A stretch of 60,567 bases of DNA from Magnetococcus sp. PR-3 (GTDB lineage: Bacteria; Pseudomonadota; Magnetococcia; Magnetococcales; Magnetococcaceae): positions 1 through 60,567 of the forward strand of contig NZ_JBAHUQ010000037.1 of the NCBI RefSeq assembly GCF_036689865.1. The letters run 5' to 3'. Each line of letters begins with the position of its first letter. Position 1 is the first letter of the stretch. Made by a program: the position numbers and the translations under genes. A model generated the notes under the pieces. It saw only the letters and a program-made list of their open reading frames with translations, made no database searches and had not been told where the DNA came from. Shown piece by piece: positions 1 through 7,260 of the stretch.

Positions 1-1
1 G

Positions 2-23
2 AGAGCTCTAAAAGAGCTCTTTT
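2..23. terminator. Hairpin at window edge
   Basis: Two 7-base arms, AGAGCTC and GAGCTCT, flank the loop TAAAA and are followed on the plus strand by TTTT. It lies just beyond the stop of the minus-strand gene at 45-392. It may end that gene, a gene left of the window, or both. The left flank is outside the window, so a U-tract on the minus strand cannot be checked. Confidence 0.5.
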
Positions 24-44
24 AAAACCAGTTGAGAAAACTGA

Positions 45-392
45 TTATTTATCAATAGCGGCAAAAACCCCTGACCAAGTAGGACCTTGATCGTTGATTT
101 TGCGCTCTTCAAACAAGGCACGGAAGATATGGAATTTGGCCTTTGTCATATCGCCATCAGCCAAAGCTTTTTTTGCGATTTCGCCATGGGTGGCTACTTC
201 TTGTCCCACTTCGTCCACGCCGTCCCAATAGGAGTTGGCTTCTAGGCGGACGGAAACTGTGTTTGCCATAGCCTTGGCTTCGGCTAAGGAATTCACGTCA
301 ACCTTACCAAACGTCATGGGCCAACCTTTTTGGGACCACTGCTTAGAGCCTTCGATGGCCCCATCCAACAACTGGTTGAGTTCGCTGCTCAT
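45..392 (-). CDS. Hypothetical 115-residue protein, last gene of the dsr-led run
   Basis: I do not recognise this protein. It is a small, soluble-looking, acidic and mostly helical 115-residue protein with no signal peptide, no membrane segment and no cysteine. Tryptophans occur near residues 19, 24, 56 and 106. GAGGA lies about 10 bases before the ATG, so the start is reasonable. It is the last gene of a minus-strand series that begins with dsrA and runs through dsrB, dsrL, a CopD-like gene and hspQ, and a hairpin follows its stop. That position suggests possible co-expression with sulfur oxidation genes, although a strong hairpin after dsrL may separate the two groups. It is not DsrC, because the conserved C-terminal cysteines of that family are absent. 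No function can be assigned. Confidence 0.75.
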   Translation of the reverse strand: MSSELNQLLDGAIEGSKQWSQKGWPMTFGKVDVNSLAEAKAMANTVSVRLEANSYWDGVDEVGQEVATHGEIAKKALADGDMTKAKFHIFRALFEERKINDQGPTWSGVFAAIDK

Positions 393-443
393 ATCGAAAA
401 TTCCTCTTTATACGATCCATCGGTCTTAGAGAGGTGTAAAGCC

Positions 444-764
444 TCAATGACCAGATTGTCTGCGCTTATAAACACCATCAATCAGTGCAACAAAGTACTC
501 GTCAATGTGCGGATGATTGATTGCTGTTTTCTCTCTATCTGGGCTCAAATTCTGTTGAGCAACATAGGTTTCTGTTTCAGTACCATCAACCAAAACACGA
601 TACCATGGTGCATCCTTTGGGGGGCGACTTTGGGCTACTTGTTCATACCACTGTTCACTCAACATAAATATCGGGTCGATATCAATGATAACGCCCCGGT
701 AGCTAAACAGCTTATGCGATACAAGCTGCCCAATATTGAATGTTGCGTATGACGCTATACCCAT
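444..764 (-). CDS. hspQ: HspQ / YccV-like protein
   Basis: A 106-residue protein of the HspQ (YccV, hemimethylated-DNA-binding fold) family. The N-terminal pattern F-x-I-G-Q-L-V-x-H followed by Y-R-G-V-I-I-D-I-D-P and the later P-W-Y-R-V-L-V-D-G match the family, as does the length (E. coli HspQ is about 105 residues). In enterobacteria HspQ is a small heat-induced protein that stimulates the Lon protease and was first described as binding hemimethylated DNA. It probably acts in the cytoplasm. It lies 35 bases after the CopD-like gene and 51 bases before the 115-residue unknown, so the three are probably one transcript. A purine-rich stretch, AGAGAG, precedes the ATG. Confidence 0.88.
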   Translation of the reverse strand: MGIASYATFNIGQLVSHKLFSYRGVIIDIDPIFMLSEQWYEQVAQSRPPKDAPWYRVLVDGTETETYVAQQNLSPDREKTAINHPHIDEYFVALIDGVYKRRQSGH

Positions 765-799
765 CTTTATTCTCTCTTAGTCATGTCATCTGATTACGA

Positions 800-1255
800 C
801 TAAAAAAGATAACGACCAGCCCCGCCAAGTACCGACGCGATTAACCCCAAAAAGAGATTGGTTAAGATAATCGGTCGTATTTTCTTCATGTACATGCCTG
901 CTTCAGGAATCATCAACTCTTTAGCGAGTCGCCTAAAAGGTCGATAGAGTACAAAGTAGACATAACTGTAAAGCAGAATCATCACCAAGCCGATGAGTTG
1001 CATGAGATGAACATGTAATCCAACACTGCCCATTCCACCCATTTCCACAAAGATCATCCAATAGCCTGTTACCGGTAAGATAACAACACTACCCCAGACC
1101 CAAGGGAAAAAACGGCTAAATACGCCAGCCCAAAGCGGAATCCTGTATTTAGGTTCCAACGCTTCACTGGCCGGACGTAAAAAATTATGCGCAAAGAACA
1201 TGCCCCCGACCCAAACAATTGCAGCTAAAAGATGCAAAGCTGTGACGATAGTCAT
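800..1255 (-). CDS. CopD-like integral membrane protein
   Basis: A 151-residue protein with four predicted hydrophobic segments (about residues 2-24, 47-69, 80-103 and 128-148). The first carries H-L-L-A-A-I-V-W-V-G-G-M-F-F, the signature of the CopD/DUF2269-type membrane family. Histidines in helices 1 and 3 (near residues 8, 23, 81 and 83) could ligate heme or copper, but this is inference. Copper-resistance CopD is longer, so the single-domain form here may instead act in electron transfer or cofactor handling. GAGGGATC lies directly before the ATG. The gene follows dsrL after an 84-base gap holding a strong hairpin and precedes hspQ. A link to Dsr maturation is possible but unproven. Confidence 0.8.
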   Translation of the reverse strand: MTIVTALHLLAAIVWVGGMFFAHNFLRPASEALEPKYRIPLWAGVFSRFFPWVWGSVVILPVTGYWMIFVEMGGMGSVGLHVHLMQLIGLVMILLYSYVYFVLYRPFRRLAKELMIPEAGMYMKKIRPIILTNLFLGLIASVLGGAGRYLF

Positions 1256-1302
1256 GATCCCTCACGCATAACAGATAGACATTCGAAGTCCTAAACAGAC
1301 CT

Positions 1303-1330
1303 ATGGGGGTAGGCGTTAACCTACCCCCAT
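1303..1330 (-). terminator. Perfect hairpin after dsrL
   Basis: ATGGGGGTAGG and CCTACCCCCAT form a perfect 11-base stem around a 6-base loop. It starts 10 bases past the dsrL stop. No U-run follows on the minus strand, so it looks more like an mRNA-end stabiliser or a partial terminator than a full intrinsic terminator. Confidence 0.6.
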
Positions 1331-1339
1331 CAGGTATAC

Positions 1340-3097
1340 TTAGATGCCGTAACCCATATCGATGTAACCGGTTGGGCAGACTTCTGAACAGATGTGACAA
1401 CCCACGCAACGCTCATATTCGGTGAACATCACCTCACCTTCAGGATTACCTTTAAACTTGGTAATGGCGTCCTGAGGGCAGAAGAGCATGCACTGGTTAC
1501 ACTCAAAGCACATACCGCAGCTCATGCAACGGTCAGCTTCATCCTTGGTGGACTCTTCAGAGAGCTGCTGGAGCGTCTCTTCCCAGTTACCAACAACATT
1601 AGCTGGGTGCTGAACTTGGCGTTTGGCTTGCGGCTTTTCTACGAAGAAGTCAGACTTCAACTTATCGTATTCAACAACAGACACCCGACCAGGCTTGGAA
1701 GGCATTTTTTCGCCTTTCAAGAAGATGTCCATGGCCTCAGCAGCTTTACGACCATGACCAATAGCTGTGGTCAGTAGGTGAATTTGTACGGCATCACCAC
1801 CACCAAAGACATTGTCCATACCTTTGATCTGGAAGTTGTGATCAACTTGCAGGAAAGGTGTGCCGTCGGTGCAATTTTCCAAACCAGCCATGTCGGTGGT
1901 TTGACCCACAGCCCAGATGACCATATCACATGCAACAGTTGCTTCAGATCCAGCTTTTTGCTTATAGCGCATGAAAGGTACGGCGTGGTTCCAGCCGTCT
2001 TCACCCTTATCTTTACGCTGCATGTCAATCACTTTGATACCAGTGACTGCATCGCCTTCACCCATGATCTCCAAGGAACCGGTGCACATTTTCATGTCGG
2101 TACCTTCTGCAATGGCTTCATCATACTCGAAGTCAGAGCAGTTCATCTCTTCACGGGCAACGCCGGAAAGCAGGGTGGCTTTGGAGCCAAGGCGCAATGC
2201 CAAGCGGCATGCATCCATGGCAACATCACCATCACCAATGACGACAACATTTTTACCAACGGTAACCTTGTCGGCACCACCAGCTTCAATACCACCATTG
2301 ATTTCAAAGTCACGCAGGAAATCAATAGCAGATGTCACCATGGCTTTACCTTCAGTGCCAGGCAGAGGGATCGTACGACCCTTCTGGGCACCTACAGCTA
2401 AGAACACAGCGTCATGATCTTTGCTCAGCTGATCTAAGGTGATGTCTTCACCGATGGTCACACCGGATTTAACTTCCACACCAAGATCAAGAATACGCTG
2501 AACTTCAGCATCGATCACTTCACGTGATACACGATATCCGAGAATACCATAGCGGAGCATGCCGCCAAGCTTCTCATCGCGATCATAAACCGTAACTTTG
2601 TGGCCACGTAACGCCATTTGATAAGCGTTAGAAAGGCCACCAACACCACCACCTACTACCGCAATGTGTTTGCCGGTAGAAGGAACTTCGGGCTTTTCAA
2701 ACTTCAGCCCTTTTTCGATGGCGTATTGACCAATGGCATGCTCAACAGCATTGATACCAATGGTTTCATCACGGAACTGGCGGTTACAAGCACCTTGACA
2801 AGGTGCAGGACAAACACGGCCCATAACTGCTGGGAACGGGTTGTTGCGTGCCAGACGCTGGAATGCCGTTGCATAAGGATCTTCGGACTTCCAAACACCG
2901 CGGACGATGTTGTTATAGCCACGAATATCTTCATCAGCAGGGCAGGCGTTGGTGCAGGGGGGTACACGCTCCTTGTAGGTAGGGCATACACCACTGAACT
3001 CACCATAGGCTACGATCTTGTCAGTACCTTCTTCAAAAGTACAGTCGCCGAATTCCCAGTTGGTCGCTGATTCCAAGTACGGATTCATCTTAACCAT
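1340..3097 (-). CDS. dsrL: DsrL, NAD(P)-linked flavoprotein of sulfur oxidation
   Basis: A 585-residue iron-sulfur flavoprotein related to the small subunit of glutamate synthase. It starts with a cysteine-rich helical domain (P-P-C-T-N-A-C-P near 47, then C-P-A-P-C near 96). An FAD-binding motif G-G-G-V-G-G-L-S follows near 148, and an NAD(P)-binding motif I-G-D-G-D-V-A-M-D near 288. At the C-terminus is a two-cluster ferredoxin domain with C-x2-C-x2-C-x2-C-x3-CP and C-V-G-C-x2-C-x3-CP. In Allochromatium DsrL passes electrons between DsrAB and NAD+, supporting sulfur oxidation. It lies 26 bases after dsrB, with AGGAGG seven bases before the ATG. It is shorter than Allochromatium DsrL (about 650 residues). 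The direct A-B-L order resembles that of green sulfur bacteria. Confidence 0.93.
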   Translation of the reverse strand: MVKMNPYLESATNWEFGDCTFEEGTDKIVAYGEFSGVCPTYKERVPPCTNACPADEDIRGYNNIVRGVWKSEDPYATAFQRLARNNPFPAVMGRVCPAPCQGACNRQFRDETIGINAVEHAIGQYAIEKGLKFEKPEVPSTGKHIAVVGGGVGGLSNAYQMALRGHKVTVYDRDEKLGGMLRYGILGYRVSREVIDAEVQRILDLGVEVKSGVTIGEDITLDQLSKDHDAVFLAVGAQKGRTIPLPGTEGKAMVTSAIDFLRDFEINGGIEAGGADKVTVGKNVVVIGDGDVAMDACRLALRLGSKATLLSGVAREEMNCSDFEYDEAIAEGTDMKMCTGSLEIMGEGDAVTGIKVIDMQRKDKGEDGWNHAVPFMRYKQKAGSEATVACDMVIWAVGQTTDMAGLENCTDGTPFLQVDHNFQIKGMDNVFGGGDAVQIHLLTTAIGHGRKAAEAMDIFLKGEKMPSKPGRVSVVEYDKLKSDFFVEKPQAKRQVQHPANVVGNWEETLQQLSEESTKDEADRCMSCGMCFECNQCMLFCPQDAITKFKGNPEGEVMFTEYERCVGCHICSEVCPTGYIDMGYGI

Positions 3098-3123
3098 CGT
3101 AACACCTCCTAACTAGGCCGCTA

Positions 3124-4197
3124 TTAGAAACGGATATGAGCGGACTGGTTGAAGGAGGTACGCGCATGGCGATAGTTATCGATCATGTACTTGTCGAAGG
3201 GCAGACCCGTGACCTCAAAGAACTTCTTCCAACCAATACGATCAGCCCACTCGCCAACACGTTCCCAATCACGACCACCCTCTTTGTAAGCCTTAAGGAT
3301 GGAGGTAACCTTCTCAGCCACTTCTGGCCAACGGTTAACATTGTTAGGCAAACCGTGCGCAACCAGCTTCATGTTTGAAGGACGGCTACGGGGGTTGGAG
3401 TTCTTACCACCAATCCAGATTGCCAGCTTGGAGTACTCAGGATGGTTGATTTCCATCGCTGGGCAGGCACCGAAGCAAGCACCACAGCAGATGCATTTTT
3501 CATCCACAACCATCAAAGAAGGCTTGCCATTTACCGTCGTAGGACGGATAGCAGCCACTGGGCAACGTGCCACAGTTGATGGCATCTCGCAGGTGGTGGC
3601 GAGGATGTCGTGGTTGATGCGAGGAGGACGGGTGTGCTGAACAACGATAGCGATGTCAGCCTGACCGCCGCAGTTAATCTCGCAGCAAGAGGTAGAGAGC
3701 TTAACGCGGTTAGGCATCTCTTCCTGCTTAAACTCGTCATACATCAAGTCCATGATGGACTTAACAACACCAGAGGCGTCTGTCGCAGGGATGTCGCAGT
3801 GCAACCAACCCTGAGTGTGCGCCATAGCTGCGACTGAGTTACCGGTACCGCCAACGGGATGACCCATGGCTTCCAGCTCTTCAATCATCGGTGCAACATT
3901 GGCTTCAACGTCAGTGGTGAACTCAACATTGTTACGCACAGTCCAGCGCAGGAAGCCTGCACAGTACTTATCGGCAACGTCACACAGGCGACGGGCGATA
4001 TCCACAGTTACCTGACGGTGGGTACCAGCCTTAACGGTCCACACTTCGTCTCCGGTTTTGGAAACATGGTGCAGTACGCCTGGGCGAGGACGGTCATGAT
4101 ACTTCCATTGACCGTAGTTCTTCTGAATGGTGGGGTGAAGCATGTCCCAAAAAGCGCGGGGACCTGATTCAACTGTATTATATTCACGCTTAGCCAT
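3124..4197 (-). CDS. dsrB: Dissimilatory sulfite reductase beta subunit
   Basis: A 357-residue DsrB. DsrAB is an alpha2-beta2 siroheme enzyme of the cytoplasm. In sulfur oxidisers it runs in reverse, oxidising persulfidic sulfur delivered on DsrC to sulfite. The siroheme/[4Fe-4S] cysteines appear as S-T-S-C-C-E-I-N-C-G near residues 168-177 and C-E-M-P-S-T-V-A-R-C-P further on. An inserted ferredoxin domain follows with C-I-C-C-G-A-C-F-G-A-C-P. Length is normal for the family. GGGAG precedes the ATG. The gene lies 60 bases downstream of dsrA and 26 bases upstream of dsrL. The oxidative direction is inferred from dsrL beside it and the absence of dsrD. Confidence 0.96.
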   Translation of the reverse strand: MAKREYNTVESGPRAFWDMLHPTIQKNYGQWKYHDRPRPGVLHHVSKTGDEVWTVKAGTHRQVTVDIARRLCDVADKYCAGFLRWTVRNNVEFTTDVEANVAPMIEELEAMGHPVGGTGNSVAAMAHTQGWLHCDIPATDASGVVKSIMDLMYDEFKQEEMPNRVKLSTSCCEINCGGQADIAIVVQHTRPPRINHDILATTCEMPSTVARCPVAAIRPTTVNGKPSLMVVDEKCICCGACFGACPAMEINHPEYSKLAIWIGGKNSNPRSRPSNMKLVAHGLPNNVNRWPEVAEKVTSILKAYKEGGRDWERVGEWADRIGWKKFFEVTGLPFDKYMIDNYRHARTSFNQSAHIRF

Positions 4198-4257
4198 CTA
4201 TCTAATTCTCCCGAGTGTTCTTCGCTTGGGGGATTGTCTCTTGTTAAACCCGTAGGT

Positions 4258-5466
4258 TTAGCCCGCTTCTTCGTAAGGTGCTTTGAAGTAGGGGTTATCA
4301 CGGGGTTGAAGCACCATTTCTGGGGTAGCTTCCAAGCCGACGGCATCCAGGAACTGCTGCATACCCACACGCTCGATGGTTTCACCAACGCGCTCGTGGT
4401 CAAGAGCATTCTCAGCCCAGTAGTCGATCATCTCGTCGATCAGATCGATGAACTTTTCGATGTCATCATCATCGTCCATCTTCATGAAAGGCACAATCAC
4501 GGAGCCAAGCATGTTACCAACCTTGAGGTGGCCTTTACCGCCAACCAGCAGGCTAACGCCGCGCTCGTTACCGGGTGAGAGGGCTTTGTTCATCACGTTC
4601 AAGCAGTGCATGCAGCGTACGCAGTCACTGTTGTTGATGGTGATGGACTTACCATCTTCGTTCATCTCAATGGCGTTGGTGGGGCAGCGTGTGATGACGT
4701 TATTAGTCAAATACGCAATACCACGCTCTTCAATGAACTTGCTTACTTCAGCTTCATCCACCTGGATATCATCTTTCCAGGTACCGATCACAGCGTAGTC
4801 AGAACGCTGGATGGCGTTGGCGCAGTCGTTACCGCAGCCAGAGAACTTGAACTTAGCTTTGTAAGGCAGCTGAGGACGGTGTACGAGGTCGGTGAAGTAG
4901 GTCAACACCTTCTCATGCATCTTCAGTGTATCGTAGCAGGCCATTTCACAACGAGCCTGACCGACACAGGAAGCACCAGTACGTACAGTTGCACCAGCAC
5001 CACCCAAGTCCCAACCGAGCTGGTTGAGGTCATCAAACAGTTCCTGAACTTTGTCCTGGGTTACACCCTGGAGCTGCAGGTTACCGGTTTGACCGTGCAT
5101 GGAGATAATACCAGAACCGTGCTTTTCCCAAATATCCAATACTTCACGCAAAGCCTTTGTGCTGTAGTGCAGGCCTGGTGGAGGCTGGATACGCATGGTG
5201 TGGAACTCTTTCGCTTCTGGGAAGAGTTCGGGAACCATTGAGTAGCGGCTGATGATACCAGCGCCGTAACCGTGTACACCAACCACGCCACCTTTCCAGT
5301 AACCCATACGGGTTTCATAGGAATAGTTGAGCTGGTCGAGCACACCACGAACCATGGTATTGCCAGTGCGGTTATAGAGTTCTTTGAACCCGGAGATGAA
5401 ACTGGGCCACGGCCCCTCTTCGAGGGTGTCCAGATTCGGGGTGGGGTTCAGCTTGTTTTCAGCCAT
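4258..5466 (-). CDS. dsrA: Dissimilatory sulfite reductase alpha subunit
   Basis: A 402-residue DsrA, the catalytic partner of DsrB. Siroheme/[4Fe-4S] ligands are visible as C-V-G-Q-A-R-C and, some 40 residues later, C-G-N-D-C. The ferredoxin insertion carries R-C-P-T-N-A-I-E and D-C-V-R-C-M-H-C. The chosen start, M-A-E-N-K, has GGGAG eight bases upstream. A longer frame reaching 5505 has no ribosome site and adds 13 atypical residues. The gene leads a minus-strand run dsrA-dsrB-dsrL, with a TATAAT box and a palindromic operator-like site upstream. Other dsr genes (dsrC, dsrEFH, dsrMKJOP) are not in the window and must lie elsewhere if the pathway is complete. Confidence 0.96.
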   Translation of the reverse strand: MAENKLNPTPNLDTLEEGPWPSFISGFKELYNRTGNTMVRGVLDQLNYSYETRMGYWKGGVVGVHGYGAGIISRYSMVPELFPEAKEFHTMRIQPPPGLHYSTKALREVLDIWEKHGSGIISMHGQTGNLQLQGVTQDKVQELFDDLNQLGWDLGGAGATVRTGASCVGQARCEMACYDTLKMHEKVLTYFTDLVHRPQLPYKAKFKFSGCGNDCANAIQRSDYAVIGTWKDDIQVDEAEVSKFIEERGIAYLTNNVITRCPTNAIEMNEDGKSITINNSDCVRCMHCLNVMNKALSPGNERGVSLLVGGKGHLKVGNMLGSVIVPFMKMDDDDDIEKFIDLIDEMIDYWAENALDHERVGETIERVGMQQFLDAVGLEATPEMVLQPRDNPYFKAPYEEAG

Positions 5467-5524
5467 AGTGTCGTTCTCCCAACGGCATTGTGGAGTTGTT
5501 GGCACAGGTATCGAATTCCCGAAT

Positions 5525-5552
5525 ATTATAATTTTCTACTACACTTTGTAGT
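5525..5552 (-). promoter_or_regulatory. Candidate dsrA promoter with overlapping operator
   Basis: On the minus strand a perfect TATAAT (5525-5530) lies about 60 bases before the dsrA start. Where a -35 box would be, there is instead a perfect inverted repeat, ACTACA-CTT-TGTAGT (5538-5552). The -35 hexamer at 17-base spacing would be CACTAC, a poor match to TTGACA, suggesting control by a bound regulator. Confidence 0.5.
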
Positions 5553-5906
5553 GAAAGGTAAAGGGGGTGTATTTCCTATTTTTGTATGGTGCCTTTATTT
5601 TTATGATGATTTCGGCTCGTAATAGGACCCCTTTTTTTACGATGGGTCTATACTAACTTATTGCACATTAAGGAAACTTTGTGAGTGGGTGGCTTCGATA
5701 GCCATCACCCTCCCTCGGGGTGCTTAAAAAAATTTTATAACCGCATTTTTAAGGCGGCCCAATGTCACATACCTGTAAAAAGGTACAAATGAAGGTCAAT
5801 TCGTGCTTGGTACCCTGAGCAAGGAGAGGCTAAACTGGAGCTCTGCTTCATCAAGGAGCAAACCCATGTGTGGAATTGACATCTGCGCATGACATGATTT
5901 CCTGTA
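5553..5906. other. Intergenic region upstream of dsrA
   Basis: This holds no convincing gene. Near 5688-5708 there is a 7-base hairpin, GGTGGCT/AGCCATC with loop TCGAT, followed by a short CCC-TC-GGGG stem. An A/T-rich stretch follows at 5725-5740. It probably carries promoters for dsrA and for the divergent gene at 5907, but I cannot place the latter promoter. Confidence 0.4.
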
Positions 5907-7199
5907 GTGATAGGGAATATAACTTTTTCTTGGTTTCGTCAAGTAAGTTGCGCGTGGGAGTTTTGGGTGCTTTTTGATCATCATATTATTGAACAGGTGA
6001 TAACACTTTGGAATCGTGCCGATCGTCATCGGAGTGGCCTGCGTTTTGCCCATGTAAAAACAGCTATGGAGACTGTTTTTTTAGCGGGCCTAAAACGTGA
6101 GGAAGACCGTCCTGTTCAGGTAAGTGTCGCACTTTTAGAGCCAGATTTTGAGATTGAGCACGGCAATCCAGGTGATAATGTGGAGATGAGACTGAGTACT
6201 CGTCTTCCCTTTACGGTGGATTCAATGGTCAAGCTTGCCCCGGCTTATGACCCGACAACCACATCCATTGTCGTTAGTGTGAACCCAGATGATGCGCAGA
6301 CCTTAGAAATTTGGGGTGCTGTCTTCTCCAGTCGGCGTGGCCGTACGCGTTTTGATGCGGAACCGTTTAAGCAATCCCCACCAGAAGCGCTTATCATTAG
6401 TACGATGAAAACAGGTTCACTGGCTGTATTTCGCGGTGGCAGTGTGATTGCCCGTTTTAATGCCGGTCGTTTTAGTGAGCCAACACCCACCCCGTTTACC
6501 TCTAGCCTCATTGGTTGGAGTTTGCTTAGGGGGGTTAAAGCGCAAGATGAGTTTCGAAGATCGGGTATCCACTATTGGGAACTGTACCGTGATTTTATCG
6601 ATCGGCTTTTGGTTGAGTGTAGCCGTCGAGGACATGGTGGAACGGTTGTGTGGTTGCCTACGGATCGCATGTTTCCAGCGTTAGATTGGATTAACCAAAA
6701 ATATGTCATGCATGAAACCCAAGAGGGTGCCCCCCTATTAGAGGAGTTATGCCATCTTGAAGCGCTGAAACAGCAAACTGAAATTGCCAACCAAAGAGGG
6801 GAAGAGGGGGCGAATGTATTAGTGCTCTCGCAGACCATACATGAAGTGAAACGACGAATTGTTGAGCATGTTGAGATGCTCGCCCAGCTCACACGTGTGG
6901 ATGGTGCGCTGATTATCAATGACCGTTTACAGCCGCTCTCTTTTGGGTCGATTTTGGAAGCTCCACCTTGGACAGGTAAAACTCTTTATGGTCCTGATAA
7001 CGATGGCTACCCGACTTTTCATGTCGACCTGCTTCAGTATGGAACGCGCCATAACTCGGCGGTCTCATTTATAGGGCGTAACCCTGAAACAGTGGCGTTT
7101 GTGCTTTCTCAAGATGGTCCTGTGGCAGGCATTACCGGTAAGGATAAAGATGCCCTGTACTGGTGGCCGGACTGTCTGAGTAACCTTTGGGCTGTATAA
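5907..7199 (+). CDS. Diadenylate-cyclase-like protein with putative sensor domain
   Basis: Up to 430 residues. The C-terminal part (about 295-410) resembles the DAC/DisA-N nucleotidyltransferase fold that makes c-di-AMP. It has R-V-D-G-A-L-I-I at 330-337, an A-F-G-like S-F-G-S-I-L at 345-350, and G-T-R-H-N-S-A at 379-385 followed by a hydrophobic strand and S-Q-D-G. The catalytic DGA is intact, but the usual RHR reads RHN, so activity is uncertain. The N-terminal half contains K-R-E-E-D-R-P-V-Q-V-S-V at 63-74, resembling the DACNV sensor domain described together with DAC domains. The GTG at 5907 is the longest start and has no good ribosome site. An ATG at 6066 is possible but would cut into the sensor domain. 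A Sel1-repeat gene follows 61 bases later on the same strand. Confidence 0.72.
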   Translation: MIGNITFSWFRQVSCAWEFWVLFDHHIIEQVITLWNRADRHRSGLRFAHVKTAMETVFLAGLKREEDRPVQVSVALLEPDFEIEHGNPGDNVEMRLSTRLPFTVDSMVKLAPAYDPTTTSIVVSVNPDDAQTLEIWGAVFSSRRGRTRFDAEPFKQSPPEALIISTMKTGSLAVFRGGSVIARFNAGRFSEPTPTPFTSSLIGWSLLRGVKAQDEFRRSGIHYWELYRDFIDRLLVECSRRGHGGTVVWLPTDRMFPALDWINQKYVMHETQEGAPLLEELCHLEALKQQTEIANQRGEEGANVLVLSQTIHEVKRRIVEHVEMLAQLTRVDGALIINDRLQPLSFGSILEAPPWTGKTLYGPDNDGYPTFHVDLLQYGTRHNSAVSFIGRNPETVAFVLSQDGPVAGITGKDKDALYWWPDCLSNLWAV

Positions 7200-7260
7200 T
7201 CGAATGGATAACACATTTTTGGTTTGACCTGTTTAATCGCTTTATTCATAGGTGGCGTTT

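Noticed and set aside
1778-2401. A 207-codon open frame on the plus strand opposite dsrL
   Set aside because: It is the antisense of a well-supported gene, with no ribosome site and a protein without family features.
4606-5241. A 211-codon open frame opposite dsrA
   Set aside because: It is antisense to the conserved siroheme-binding region of dsrA; a shadow frame.
5796-6053. An 85-codon minus-strand frame opposite the start of the DAC-like gene
   Set aside because: Low-complexity translation with no support; it would occupy the shared upstream region.
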